Shown here in pieces: positions 54,233 through 63,789 of a DNA stretch of 64,000 nucleotides. The notes under the pieces are model-generated. The model was not told where the DNA came from. It was given only the letters and a program-made list of their open reading frames with translations, and searched no databases. The translations under genes and the position numbers were made by a program. The stretch is from assembly GCA_036560485.1 (NCBI GenBank), contig DATBRC010000057.1, positions 144,361-208,360 of the forward strand. Reading direction: 5' to 3'. Source of the stretch: DATBRC01 sp036560485 (GTDB taxonomy: Bacteria > Pseudomonadota > Gammaproteobacteria > Burkholderiales > Burkholderiaceae_D). How positions within the stretch are numbered: position 1 is the stretch's first letter; each line of letters begins with the position of its first letter.

Positions 54233-56848
54233 ATGACTAAAACCCTCATCATCGCCGAGAAGCCTTCTGTCGCGAACGATATCGCGAAGACGCTCGGCGG
54301 CTTTACCAAGCACGATGAGTACTTCGAATCCGACGAGTACGTGCTGTCCTCCGCCGTCGGCCATTTGCTTGAAATCGCGGTGCCGGAAGAATATGACGTC
54401 AAGCGCGGCAAATGGTCGTTTGCGCATTTGCCGATGATTCCGCCGCATTTTGCGCTGAACCCGATCGCCAAGACGGAATCGCGCCTCAAAGTACTGAACA
54501 AACTGTTGAAACGTAAAGATGTCACCGCATTGATTAACGCATGTGACGCCGGACGTGAAGGCGAACTGATTTTCCGTTTGATTGCGCAATATGCGAAAGC
54601 CAAACAGCCGATCAAACGCTTGTGGTTGCAATCGATGACACCGGCGGCAATTCGCGAAGCGTTCAAGCATTTGCGCGCCGACCAGGAGATGATGCCGCTG
54701 GCCGACGCAGCGCGTTGCCGTAGCGAAGCCGATTGGTTGATCGGGATTAATGGCACGCGCGCGATGACAGCCTTCAATTCGAAAGAAGGCGGCTTTTATC
54801 TGACCACCGTTGGTCGCGTGCAAACGCCGACTTTGTCGATCGTGGTTGAGCGTGAAGAGAAAATTAAAAATTTCGTGCCGCGCGACTATTGGGAAGTGCG
54901 TGCTGATTTTGTTTGCGCCGCCGGGATCTACCAAGGCCGTTGGCTCGATACCAAACACAAGAAAGACGAAACCGATCCCGAGAAACGAGCAGAACGTTTA
55001 TGGAGCAAAGCCGCCGCCGAATCGATCGTCGCAGCATGCCGCGGCAAGCTAGGTACGGTCACTGAAGAGTCCAAGCCGACCACATCAATGGCGCCGGCAC
55101 TGTTCGATTTGACCAGCCTGCAGCGTGAAGCCAATGCACGCTTTGGTTTCTCTGCAAAGAACACACTCGGACTGGCGCAAGCGCTGTACGAAAAACACAA
55201 GGTACTGACTTACCCGCGTACCGACTCGCGTCATTTGCCGGAAGACTACCTGAACACCGTCAAGGAAACCCTGGAGACGCTGTCGGAAAATAATAATTAT
55301 CTGCAGTTCGCCAAACAGATTCAAAAAAACAATTGGGTCAAGCCGAACAAACGCATTTTCGATAACACGAAAATCAGCGATCACTTTGCGATCATCCCGA
55401 CTACACAAGCACCGAAAAATTTATCCGAGCCTGAACAGAAACTGTACGACCTGGTCACGCGTCGCTTCATGGCGATCTTTTTCCCGGCGGCAGAATTTCA
55501 AGTCACGACACGCTATACCGAAGTCTCCGGACATCAGTTCAAAACCGAAGGCAAAGTATTGACCAGTCCCGGCTGGCTGGCAGTCTATGGTAAAGAAGTG
55601 CTGGATGAAAAAGATCCGGAAAACGGCGGCACCTTGGTGCCCGTTGCCAAAGACGAGAAAGTCAAAACCGACAAAATCGCTGCAAATGGCCTGGTGACCA
55701 AACCGCCAGCACGCTATTCGGAAGCAACGCTGCTGTCGGCAATGGAGGGCGCAGGCAAGTTGGTCGACGACGAGGAATTGCGCGATGCAATGGCGGGCAA
55801 GGGACTCGGCACACCAGCTACACGCGCTGCAATCATTGAAGGCTTGTTGAACGAAAAATATCTGCTGCGTGAAGGCCGCGAACTGATTCCGACTGCAAAA
55901 GCATTCCAGTTGATGACCTTGTTGCGCGGCCTCGGTGTGAATGAATTGACTGCGCCGGAATTAACCGGCGAGTGGGAATACAAATTATCGCAAATGGAAC
56001 GCGGCAAAATCAGCCGTGAAGAATTCATGCGCGAAATCGCGCAGATGACGCAGATTATCGTCAAGCGCGCCAAGGAATACGACAACGATACGATCCCCGG
56101 CGATTATGCAACATTGAAAACACCGTGCCCAAATTGCGGTGGCGTAGTCAAGGAAAATTATCGTCGCTTTGCCTGCACCAAGTGTGAATTCTCGATGAGC
56201 AAAACGCCAGGCAGTCGCCAGTTTGAAGTGGCTGAAGTCGAAGAGCTGCTGACCAATCGCACCATCGGCCCGTTGCAAGGTTTCCGCTCCAAGATGGGCC
56301 GTCCGTTTGCTGCGATCCTGAAAATTTCACGCGATGAAGAAATCAAGAACTTCAAGCTGGAATTTGATTTCGGACAGAACGATGAAGAAGGCGAGAACGG
56401 TGAAGGCGTTGATTTCACCGGACAGACACCGCTTGGCGCTTGCCCGAAATGCGGCAATGGCGTTTATGAAATGGGTTTGGCCTACGTGTGTGAAAAAACG
56501 GTGGCAAAACCGAAGGAATGTGATTTCCGCAGCGGTAGAATCATTTTGCAGCAGGAAATCCTGCCCGAACAAATGGTCAAGCTGCTTAATGATGGCAAGA
56601 CGGATTTGCTGCCCGGTTTTGTATCGCAACGCACTCGCCGTCCGTTCAAGGCTTTTTTGGTCAAAGGCAAAGATGGCAAGGTGAGTTTTGAGTTTGAAGA
56701 GCGCAAACCAAAAGCACCGCCAAAAGGCAAAGCGGCTGTAAAAGTTGTAGAGGATGAAGCGCAAGAAAAAGTGGCGAAGAAAACGATTGCAAAGAAAGCG
56801 GTAGCAAAACCGCCATTGAAGAAAGCAGTCGCCAAGAAAACTGCTTGA
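54233..56848 (+). CDS. topB: DNA topoisomerase III-type (type IA)
   Basis: 871 aa from ATG 54233 (the frame also opens at 54203). Toprim domain (LIIAEKPSVANDIA, DAGREGELIFR); active-site Tyr at about residue 327 in VLTYPRTDSRHLPED; MEGAGKLVDDEELRDAM and KGLGTPATRAAIIE in the strand gate. C-terminus has a four-Cys zinc finger (CPNCGG, CTKCEF), a second cysteine cluster (CPKCGNG, CEKT, ECDF) and a Lys/Ala-rich tail (KKAVAKPPLKKAVAKK). Relaxes and decatenates DNA. Ends at a strong terminator. Confidence 0.93.
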   Translation: MTKTLIIAEKPSVANDIAKTLGGFTKHDEYFESDEYVLSSAVGHLLEIAVPEEYDVKRGKWSFAHLPMIPPHFALNPIAKTESRLKVLNKLLKRKDVTALINACDAGREGELIFRLIAQYAKAKQPIKRLWLQSMTPAAIREAFKHLRADQEMMPLADAARCRSEADWLIGINGTRAMTAFNSKEGGFYLTTVGRVQTPTLSIVVEREEKIKNFVPRDYWEVRADFVCAAGIYQGRWLDTKHKKDETDPEKRAERLWSKAAAESIVAACRGKLGTVTEESKPTTSMAPALFDLTSLQREANARFGFSAKNTLGLAQALYEKHKVLTYPRTDSRHLPEDYLNTVKETLETLSENNNYLQFAKQIQKNNWVKPNKRIFDNTKISDHFAIIPTTQAPKNLSEPEQKLYDLVTRRFMAIFFPAAEFQVTTRYTEVSGHQFKTEGKVLTSPGWLAVYGKEVLDEKDPENGGTLVPVAKDEKVKTDKIAANGLVTKPPARYSEATLLSAMEGAGKLVDDEELRDAMAGKGLGTPATRAAIIEGLLNEKYLLREGRELIPTAKAFQLMTLLRGLGVNELTAPELTGEWEYKLSQMERGKISREEFMREIAQMTQIIVKRAKEYDNDTIPGDYATLKTPCPNCGGVVKENYRRFACTKCEFSMSKTPGSRQFEVAEVEELLTNRTIGPLQGFRSKMGRPFAAILKISRDEEIKNFKLEFDFGQNDEEGENGEGVDFTGQTPLGACPKCGNGVYEMGLAYVCEKTVAKPKECDFRSGRIILQQEILPEQMVKLLNDGKTDLLPGFVSQRTRRPFKAFLVKGKDGKVSFEFEERKPKAPPKGKAAVKVVEDEAQEKVAKKTIAKKAVAKPPLKKAVAKKTA

Positions 56849-56858
56849 GCGCCAAATA

Positions 56859-56888
56859 AAAATGCCGTGTCATGACACGGCATTTTTT
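56859..56888. terminator. Intrinsic terminator after the topoisomerase gene
   Basis: AAATGCCGTGTC and GACACGGCATTT form a 12-bp stem joined by AT, with an A-tract before and a T-tract after, so it can serve both topB and the convergent GFA gene. It begins 11 bp past the topB stop. Confidence 0.92.
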
Positions 56889-56912
56889 ATCAGCAGTGAT
56901 CGAAACGCCATC

Positions 56913-57320
56913 TCATTTTCTTTCAGGCTCAAGCTTTTCATAACGCGGCCATCGATCATCCAGTTGAGCCCATGCCGGCAAATTTGCTGCGTAGATATGT
57001 GCGACAGGCGTTGCATCAATACTTGAATCAATCGAGCCCATACGCAAACGTAAAACATCAGGCAGGTCTTCACGCCGGGAATAAAGTGGCGTGCCGCATT
57101 GACCGCAAAAAGCACGCTTCTTGCCGGGCGATGATTCGTACTCAACGATCAACTCCTGTCCTTGCATCCAATGGAATTGCGTTGCGTTGACGGGTGCAGC
57201 GATCACGTTATTGGTGCCTTGCGCTTTACGGCAATCACTGCAATGGCAAACAGTGATAGTGCCAAAATCACCTGCGTACTCGTACTGCACGCTACGACAT
57301 AAACAGCTACCATGAATCAT
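56913..57320 (-). CDS. GFA family (glutathione-dependent formaldehyde-activating-like) protein
   Basis: 135 aa from the ATG at 57320, which has AAAGGA 6 bases upstream; an ATG at 57338 would add six residues. Zinc ligands are seen in SCLCRSVQY, VCHCSDCRKAQG and FCGQCGTPLY, the GFA/CENP-V fold. The substrate is unknown; the family name does not prove formaldehyde chemistry. Convergent with topB. Confidence 0.88.
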   Translation of the reverse strand: MIHGSCLCRSVQYEYAGDFGTITVCHCSDCRKAQGTNNVIAAPVNATQFHWMQGQELIVEYESSPGKKRAFCGQCGTPLYSRREDLPDVLRLRMGSIDSSIDATPVAHIYAANLPAWAQLDDRWPRYEKLEPERK

Positions 57321-57372
57321 GAGGAATCCTTTATCCATTTTGTTAGGCGCTCTTAGTCACAATTGAGTTGTC

Positions 57373-58293
57373 TTAGTCTTGTTCTGCTTCAAAATCCGGC
57401 TCGAAAAAACACCATTTGGCATGCGGCCATTTGGTCTGTATGCTTTCTTCAACCGCATTGATCGCATGGATCAATGCGATATCCGAGGTTTGCGGCTGCA
57501 TTTTTGCCTGCACAGCTATCATCAATTGTTCGCCCCATTGCAATGTGATGAGGTGAATCACACTTTGCACTTCCGGCCGCGCTTCAATATGCGCTTTGAT
57601 CGCTGAGCGTGTCGCGGCTTCGGCGGATTCGCCGGTAATCATTGCCTTCACTTCGCGAATGATAAATATCGCGATGATAATCAGCAATACGCCAACTGCG
57701 ATGGATCCGACCACATCCCAAATGGGATTGCCCGTGACGACCGCCAACAGGACCGAGACAAAGGCAATAGTCAAACCCATCAATGCGGCAATATCTTCGC
57801 CGGCGATCACCATTAATTCCGATTGGCGTGTTTCGCGAAACCATTGAAAGAAAGGTCTTCCATGCGAAATTTTGCGGATCTCTTGCATCGCTCCATAGAG
57901 CGAAAACGCTTCAAGCACAACCGAAATGCCTAATATCAGCATCGCGACGAAAGGACTATTCAATGGCGCAGGATGTGAGAGGTGATTTATTCCTTCAAAT
58001 ACGGAAAACGCGCCGCCTAAAAAGAACAGCAATAGTGCGACCATCATTGCCCAAAAATAGACAACGCGACCATATCCCATTGGATGCGATTCATCCGGTA
58101 ACTTCTTTGATTCTTTCAGCCCTATTAGCAAGAAGATTTGATTGGTGCAATCGGCAAGCGAGTGGATCGCTTCAGCCAGCATAGCGCCCGACCCGGTATA
58201 AAGAGCAGCAGCAAATTTTGCAATTGCAATGCCGCCATTGGCACCGAGGGCATAAAAAATCGCTTTGTTGGCGTTGGCAGAATGTGAGGACAT
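57373..58293 (-). CDS. Cation diffusion facilitator family transporter
   Basis: 306 aa. Six membrane helices with the CDF metal site segments (EAIHSLADCTNQIFLLIG in helix 2, GEDIAALMGLTIAF in helix 5), then a cytoplasmic domain (VIHLITLQWGEQLMIAVQA) for dimer regulation. Metal/proton antiporter; zinc, iron or manganese cannot be decided by eye. The ATG 58293 is preceded by an AT-rich promoter region of about 250 bp shared with the small lipoprotein. Confidence 0.92.
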   Translation of the reverse strand: MSSHSANANKAIFYALGANGGIAIAKFAAALYTGSGAMLAEAIHSLADCTNQIFLLIGLKESKKLPDESHPMGYGRVVYFWAMMVALLLFFLGGAFSVFEGINHLSHPAPLNSPFVAMLILGISVVLEAFSLYGAMQEIRKISHGRPFFQWFRETRQSELMVIAGEDIAALMGLTIAFVSVLLAVVTGNPIWDVVGSIAVGVLLIIIAIFIIREVKAMITGESAEAATRSAIKAHIEARPEVQSVIHLITLQWGEQLMIAVQAKMQPQTSDIALIHAINAVEESIQTKWPHAKWCFFEPDFEAEQD

Positions 58294-58541
58294 GAATGAA
58301 TTGAAAAAAAGGAAGTTGTAACCTTAACGGTAAGCACCTATTCTTGCAAGTCAGTTTAGTGCGAGCAGACTTTCAATGTTTGAACGATATAAATCAAATT
58401 AATCTTGCGTTGTCTCTCTGTGGCCGAACAATAAAATAGAACTTCCATTTAGAGCCTAACTCTAACTTATGCATGTAACAGGATCATAACTTGGCGCTTG
58501 TAAAGTTATGAATTGCTCCCTTATTTTAAAGGAGAAATAAA

Positions 58542-58727
58542 ATGGTTAAGTGGATCGTAATGTTGATATGTGCAGCAAGCTTGGCGGCATGTGGTTCTAT
58601 GCGGTCAACCTCATCGAGTGGCTCTGGCGGGCAAAGCTTGGGAAGTGGCGGTTCAGGCGAGCCGCCGATCGGTTTAACAACACCTGGCCTGTATGGAAAC
58701 GATGTTTTGGCAGCGCCTGGGCCATAA
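58542..58727 (+). CDS. Small lipoprotein
   Basis: 61 aa. Lipobox LAAC at residues 14-17 after a short hydrophobic core (WIVMLICAASLAAC), then a Ser/Gly-rich disordered mature part and a Pro-rich tail. AAGGAGA lies before the ATG. No family is recognised; it resembles entericidin-like or spacer lipoproteins only in size. Confidence 0.7.
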   Translation: MVKWIVMLICAASLAACGSMRSTSSSGSGGQSLGSGGSGEPPIGLTTPGLYGNDVLAAPGP

Positions 58728-58753
58728 CCGAGAAAAGGTTTTTTCTTTTATAG

Positions 58754-59233
58754 CTAGCGAAATTGTGCTTCGTGCGTCAGCAGAAATTGCTTACGCTTGA
58801 GACCGCCGGCGTAGCCCGTTAGTGCGCCGGAAGTCCCAATAACGCGATGGCAGGGCACGACGATTGAAATCGGATTTTTACCGATTGCCGTGCCAATAGC
58901 ACGTACTGCTTTTACATTGCCAAGATGGTTCGCATGTTCCATATAGGTAGTGATTTCACCAAATCGAATGCTTGAAAGCGCGTGCCAGACTTTACATTGG
59001 AATTCTGTGCCGTGCATGTCCAGCTGCAAATCAAATACTTTGCGTATGCCTTTAAAATACTCATCCAGTTGCAGAACAGTTTTTTGAAGAAATGGATGAG
59101 CGGGATCATGTTGCCATTCTCCTTTTCCCTTGAAGTGCTTATGCTCCTCAAAATAAATCCCGCAAAGTCCTTGCTCCGTTGCTGCCAGAAGCAAGGTGCC
59201 GAGAGGACTGTCGTGTTCAGTGTAATAAATCAT
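58754..59233 (-). CDS. ogt: Methylated-DNA--protein-cysteine methyltransferase
   Basis: 159 aa from ATG 59233 (AGGAG upstream); a longer frame to 59290 overlaps the AlkA-like gene. Suicide repair of O6-methylguanine by the active-site Cys in IVVPCHRVIG, with FRFGEIT-type DNA-binding helix (SIRFGEITTYMEHAN) and the asparagine hinge nearby. It is 8 bp downstream of the Ada-AlkA gene, so the two form an alkylation-damage operon. Confidence 0.94.
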   Translation of the reverse strand: MIYYTEHDSPLGTLLLAATEQGLCGIYFEEHKHFKGKGEWQHDPAHPFLQKTVLQLDEYFKGIRKVFDLQLDMHGTEFQCKVWHALSSIRFGEITTYMEHANHLGNVKAVRAIGTAIGKNPISIVVPCHRVIGTSGALTGYAGGLKRKQFLLTHEAQFR

Positions 59234-59241
59234 TTTCACTC

Positions 59242-60762
59242 CTAAGAATTCCAAAGTATGAAAGCCGCATAACCGCGCCAAGGCGCCCATGCGGTTGCGC
59301 GTAGCGCAAGCTGTTTTTCAGTTAAACGAGTGGATGACGGCGTGTTTGCAGCATCATTATTTGCCATTGCTTTTTGCAAACCCAAATCACCGGCAGGGAA
59401 CGCGTCAGGAAAACGCAGCGCGCGAAGAGCAATGTATTGCGCGGTCCAATCGCCGATTCCTTGAACGGTCTTTAAATGCGAAATAGTTTGATCCAAGGGG
59501 GCTCCCGGTTTTATATTGAACCCGCCTTGTGCCGTAAATTGTGCGAGATTGCGGATGGTTTCAGCGCGTTTATTCGGCAAGCCTATTTGTGCAATGTCAG
59601 CAACCGGCAGGGAAGCGAGCAGTTCCGCCTGCGGAAAATGGTGTGTGATACCGGCTATGGATGTGTGTATCGGTTCGCCGAATTTCTGTACTAAACGTCC
59701 GGATAAGGTTGTCGCACCAGCGACGCTGATTTGCTGCCCTAATATGGCACGCACAGCAATTTCAAAAAAGTCGAATGCGCCTGTCACTCGCACACCGGAT
59801 TTTGTGCGCATCTTTTTTGCCAGTACCGGATCCGATCGCAAATGCGCTTCGACTATCGCAGGATTGGCATCCAGGTCAAATTGATGACGAACGCGAGAAA
59901 TCAATTGCATTGAAACCGGAATAAGGGTGTGCGCAATATCCAGTTGCACTAATTGTTTATCGGGCAGATGCGTCACACGCAACCAACCTTCTGTTGCGCC
60001 GATACGTACGCTGCGTGCATACGATCCTGATTGAGCAGAAGTATCAACCACTTCCACGCCAAGTATGGCGCGACCCGACAGATAAGTCAGCATGGTAGGC
60101 CAATCGTACGGTGGCCGATAAGCCAGGCGTAATGTCATTGCATCAGAAGGCATGCCATCTGACGTTTGCGCAGAACGCCGAATGTCGGATGGCGCCAATC
60201 CGTAACGAGATAAAAACAATGCATTGAAACGCCGTACGCTGCCAAAGCCCGACGCATAGGCAACGTCTGTCATCGATAGGGTTGTTTCTTGCAGCAATTT
60301 TTTTGCGAATAATAAACGCTGGGTTTGTGCCAGTTCAATTGGACTCACGCCGAAGTGTTGAAACAGCACACGGCGCAATTGCCGCGATGATAAACCAACC
60401 GCTTTGGATAAATTTTCCAAACCGTTTGTGTCGCTGCGATGATTCAATTCGCCCGCAGCGATTTTTTGCCATACGGCATAGGCAAGATTCTGTTGTATCG
60501 CATAAGGAGCCAATTCGGGACGGCAGCGCAAGCATGGCCGAAATCCGGCGGCTTCTGCTGCAGCGGCACTGGTAAAAAATTCGCAAGAGGATGCACGCGG
60601 TGTTTTCACGCTGCAGACTGGGCGACAATAAATCCCCGTCGTTTTCACGCCGGTAAAAAATACGCCATCGAAGCGCGTATCTTTTGCCATCAGTGCGCGA
60701 TAATAACTTTCGCGATTCTGTACTGCCGCGTTACCCGGACTTAATGTGGAGAGAATCTTCAT
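59242..60762 (-). CDS. Ada-AlkA fusion: methyl-phosphotriester sensor, AraC activator and 3-methyladenine glycosylase
   Basis: 506 aa. N-terminal Ada zinc domain with four Cys (GIYCRPVCSV, RPCLRCRPE; about 46-80), AraC-type helix-turn-helix (LENLSKAVGLSSRQLRRVL, DVAYASGFGSVRRFNALF; about 115-195), and a C-terminal AlkA domain (205-500) with helix-hairpin-helix VQGIGDWTAQYIAL and catalytic Asp in PAGDLGLQKA. Transfer of a methyl group to the sensor Cys is expected to switch on transcription of itself and ogt. An AAAGCG block 28-23 bases before the start may be part of an Ada box. Confidence 0.93.
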   Translation of the reverse strand: MKILSTLSPGNAAVQNRESYYRALMAKDTRFDGVFFTGVKTTGIYCRPVCSVKTPRASSCEFFTSAAAAEAAGFRPCLRCRPELAPYAIQQNLAYAVWQKIAAGELNHRSDTNGLENLSKAVGLSSRQLRRVLFQHFGVSPIELAQTQRLLFAKKLLQETTLSMTDVAYASGFGSVRRFNALFLSRYGLAPSDIRRSAQTSDGMPSDAMTLRLAYRPPYDWPTMLTYLSGRAILGVEVVDTSAQSGSYARSVRIGATEGWLRVTHLPDKQLVQLDIAHTLIPVSMQLISRVRHQFDLDANPAIVEAHLRSDPVLAKKMRTKSGVRVTGAFDFFEIAVRAILGQQISVAGATTLSGRLVQKFGEPIHTSIAGITHHFPQAELLASLPVADIAQIGLPNKRAETIRNLAQFTAQGGFNIKPGAPLDQTISHLKTVQGIGDWTAQYIALRALRFPDAFPAGDLGLQKAMANNDAANTPSSTRLTEKQLALRATAWAPWRGYAAFILWNS

Positions 60763-60987
60763 GCGTTATTTATACGCTTTGAAGTGCAGGCAGTCTAGCC
60801 GTTTTCGGTCATGACTTTTATCAGGGGGTTGACGTACATAAGTGCCAGCCTGTTTATTACACTGTATATTTGTGCTCCGACAATAATCAAGTTTTCGTTG
60901 GCCAACAGAGGCGGATTGAATAAAAATGATACGCTACAAGAACAGTGTGATGATAACGCTCTCAATATGAGCAGTCATTTTAAAAAT

Positions 60988-61215
60988 ATGAATTCAGAAA
61001 TTACATTAACGGAATTGGAGCAAGCGATTAATTATTGGCGCATGCAACGCCCTTCACTTGGAGAGGAACGCGCGCTGTCGCCCGAAGTCGATGCGCTCGC
61101 CTCCATTTATGCGTTAATGATTTTTAATCGTGTCAAATCACTGCCTATCGACAAGATCGATACGGTTTCTTTGCAACTTCTGGAAGCGTGGCGCAACAGT
61201 GATGGCAATGGTTAG
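60988..61215 (+). CDS. DUF3717 domain-containing protein
   Basis: 75 aa from ATG 60988; a longer frame from 60811 adds a hydrophobic stretch that overlaps the region next to the Ada-AlkA promoter and is not typical of the family. ITLTELEQAINYWRMQRPSL, ALSPEVDALASIYALMI and a C-terminal QLLEAWR are the DUF3717 marks of betaproteobacteria. Unknown function. Its stop overlaps the end of the convergent radical SAM gene by 4 bases. Confidence 0.8.
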   Translation: MNSEITLTELEQAINYWRMQRPSLGEERALSPEVDALASIYALMIFNRVKSLPIDKIDTVSLQLLEAWRNSDGNG

Positions 61216-62717
61216 GCGGCCAAGTGGCGCGCCTGACGTTGTGGAAGAGGTGCTTCTGTTTTTTCCGAAGTGTTGCCCTTGAATTTTTTGTGAGCCTTGC
61301 CAGTTTGCCCTGCATAGTCACTACTGACTATTGCAGTGACTGTATCGAGCTCAGCGCCACGGCTGCATAACCATTCAGTGACAAGCGCAGCCAAGCGCTC
61401 CAATGCGATGCGATGGGTTGCATCCGTCTTCGCGTACAACCAATCGGACAGCGCCATGAAATTGTCGAATGGCGTAGCACTCAGAATCAACGGCAAGGTG
61501 TGCGCGAACCGTCCCGAGTTCGCAACCAGATCCCAATAGCGCGCAAAACGTACCAGTCGTTGCATCGTCTGGAAGTCAATGCAATTGGTTGCCAGAATTG
61601 TGTAAGGCGGATGTGGATCAAACACCAACTCGTAAGTTTGCGTATGCCGAATGATCGGTGTGCCGCGCAGACGCTTTAATATGCCGAACTGGATTTCATG
61701 GGGCTGCAATTCGATCAGTCGATCGAAACCCCGTGCGAAGCTTGCCATGTCCTCACCGGGCAGCCCGGCAATCAGATCCACATGCAAATGCGCATGAGAA
61801 TGTGCGCACAACCAGCGAATATTGTCGGCGGCCTTTTGATTATCCTGCTTGCGACTGACCAACGCTTGCACTTCAGGATTGAAACTCTGGATGCCGATCT
61901 CGAATTGCAATGTACCGGGTGGAAAACGCGTGATCGCATCCTTGAGCGCATCCGGCAAATGATCGGGCACCACTTCAAAATGCGCATACACCGGATCGTT
62001 CGGATTGGCTGCCAATTTGTCGAGGAAGAATTGCATGATCTTCAAACTCGATTTGATATTCAAATTAAAAGTACGATCGACAAATTTGAACAATCGTGCG
62101 CCGCGCGCATGCAACACTTCCAGTTCTGACAGAAACAAATCCAGGTCAAATGGCCACGCCGTTTTATCCAGCGCAGACAAGCAGAATTCGCATTTGAAAG
62201 GACAGCCGCGCGAGGCTTCGACATATAGTGTGCGGTGTGCGATATCTTCATCGGTGTACAACGCATACGGCAGTTTCAGATCTGCCATCGGCGGTTGTAC
62301 GCCCGCATGAATTTTCATCAACGGCTTTGGGCCATGCAGGATCTGTTTGCAGAGCTGGGGGAACGTCACATCGCCCCAACCGGTAATCAGATAATCGGCG
62401 AGTTGCACGATCGTTTGTTCATTCGACTCGTAAGATACTTCGGGACCGCCGAGCACAATCACCACATCGGGTGCCACGCGTTTCAACATCGCGACGACTT
62501 TGGTAGTTTCTTCCACGTTCCAGATGTAGACGCCGAAGCCGATGATGCGGGGACGGTGCGCCAAACATTTTTCAACGATCTCGGAAGTTTTGGTGCCGAT
62601 GGCAAATTCCTGAAGACGTGTGTCGCTTTGCAAGTCGCCCATATTCGCCAGCAGGTAACGCAGTCCAAGCGAAGCATGGGCGTAGCGGGCATTGAGCGTG
62701 GACAGCAAAATAGTCAT
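61212..62717 (-). CDS. B12-binding domain radical SAM protein (DUF4080 type)
   Basis: 501 aa from ATG 62717. N-terminal cobalamin-binding-like Rossmann domain (ILLSTLNARYAHASLGLRYL, IIGFGVYIWNVEET, VIVLGGPEVSYE), then a radical SAM core with CPFKCEFC (C-x3-C-x2-C, about residue 185), HFEVVPDHLPD, GIQSFNPEVQ and LIAGLPGED. A C-terminal DUF4080-like part follows. The substrate is unknown. No partner gene is adjacent; gpsA lies 28 bp upstream on the same strand. Confidence 0.86.
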   Translation of the reverse strand: MTILLSTLNARYAHASLGLRYLLANMGDLQSDTRLQEFAIGTKTSEIVEKCLAHRPRIIGFGVYIWNVEETTKVVAMLKRVAPDVVIVLGGPEVSYESNEQTIVQLADYLITGWGDVTFPQLCKQILHGPKPLMKIHAGVQPPMADLKLPYALYTDEDIAHRTLYVEASRGCPFKCEFCLSALDKTAWPFDLDLFLSELEVLHARGARLFKFVDRTFNLNIKSSLKIMQFFLDKLAANPNDPVYAHFEVVPDHLPDALKDAITRFPPGTLQFEIGIQSFNPEVQALVSRKQDNQKAADNIRWLCAHSHAHLHVDLIAGLPGEDMASFARGFDRLIELQPHEIQFGILKRLRGTPIIRHTQTYELVFDPHPPYTILATNCIDFQTMQRLVRFARYWDLVANSGRFAHTLPLILSATPFDNFMALSDWLYAKTDATHRIALERLAALVTEWLCSRGAELDTVTAIVSSDYAGQTGKAHKKFKGNTSEKTEAPLPQRQARHLAA

Positions 62718-62745
62718 GATCGCAAACGAGTGATGGTGTGATGAA

Positions 62746-63759
62746 TCAGGAAGTCGACTCATCACGTGGGTCGCGCGACAGCAAGCGCACTACCATTTCT
62801 TGCGGCGTATTGCCGTCGAATAGCACACCGGCGACTGCATCGGCAATCGGCATCTCGACTTTGCAATTTTGTGCCAGCACGCGCACTGCTTGCGCGCAGC
62901 GGACGCCTTCGGCGACATGGCCGAGCTCGGCCATGATGGTATCGAGTTGCTTGCCTTGCGATAGTGCGAGTCCCACTTGGCGGTTGCGTGACAAATTGCC
63001 TGTGCAAGTGAGGATTAGGTCTCCCATGCCTGCCAGTCCCATGAAGGTCTCTGCACGGCCGCCTAATGCAACACCTAATCGGGTGATCTCTGCCAAGCCA
63101 CGCGTAATCAATGCCGCCCGCGCATTGAGACCGAATCCCAAACCATCAATGACACCTGTGGCAATCGCGAGTACGTTTTTCACCGCGCCGCCGACTTCGA
63201 CGCCGATCAGATCATCGGTTGAATAGACACGTAGCGTGCGACTATGGACAGCGCTTACAACACGTTCACGTAACGACGCATTGTCCGATGCAATGACCAA
63301 TGCGCATGGCATGCCGTTCGCCACTTCCTGCGCGAAGGAGGGGCCGGATAACGCGCCGATGGCAAGCATGTTGCCAAGTACTTCACGCACGATTTGATGC
63401 GGCAATAACTGCGTATTTTCTTCCAAGCCTTTGCAGAGCCAAACCAGATTGGGAATCGGATGCGCTTGCAACTGTTGCACCAAAGGACGCAAGCCGGCGA
63501 CCGATGTCGCGATAATCAACAATGCATCATTAGCTGCAGCGCCGGTAGTAGCGTGCGCAATAGCGTCAGTAAAATCGGACGTAACGCCTAACTGTTGAGG
63601 TAGCGTGATGCCAGGTAAATACTGGCTATTTTCGCGTTTGGCGGCAATTTCCCGCATCGCATCCTCATTGCGTCCCCACAGCACAACCTTGTGTCGTTCC
63701 GAGAGTGATATCGCCAACGCTGTGCCCCAGGCGCCGGCACCGAGTATCGTGATATTCAT
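62746..63759 (-). CDS. gpsA: Glycerol-3-phosphate dehydrogenase (NAD(P)+)
   Basis: 337 aa. Reduces dihydroxyacetone phosphate to glycerol-3-phosphate for phospholipid synthesis. ITILGAGAWGTALAISL is the nucleotide loop; ALSGPSFAQEVANGMP, VEVGGAVKNVLAIATGVIDGL with catalytic Lys, and NARAALITRGLAEITRLG complete the family. ATG at 63759. Preceded by an SH3-domain gene on the same strand with 30 bp between. Confidence 0.96.
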   Translation of the reverse strand: MNITILGAGAWGTALAISLSERHKVVLWGRNEDAMREIAAKRENSQYLPGITLPQQLGVTSDFTDAIAHATTGAAANDALLIIATSVAGLRPLVQQLQAHPIPNLVWLCKGLEENTQLLPHQIVREVLGNMLAIGALSGPSFAQEVANGMPCALVIASDNASLRERVVSAVHSRTLRVYSTDDLIGVEVGGAVKNVLAIATGVIDGLGFGLNARAALITRGLAEITRLGVALGGRAETFMGLAGMGDLILTCTGNLSRNRQVGLALSQGKQLDTIMAELGHVAEGVRCAQAVRVLAQNCKVEMPIADAVAGVLFDGNTPQEMVVRLLSRDPRDESTS

Positions 63760-63789
63760 GAATAATTGCAGGCGTGGCGTACAACCACC

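Noticed and set aside
54149..54958. A 269-codon minus-strand frame inside the topoisomerase gene
   Set aside because: Antisense to the Toprim domain of topB, with no family resemblance.
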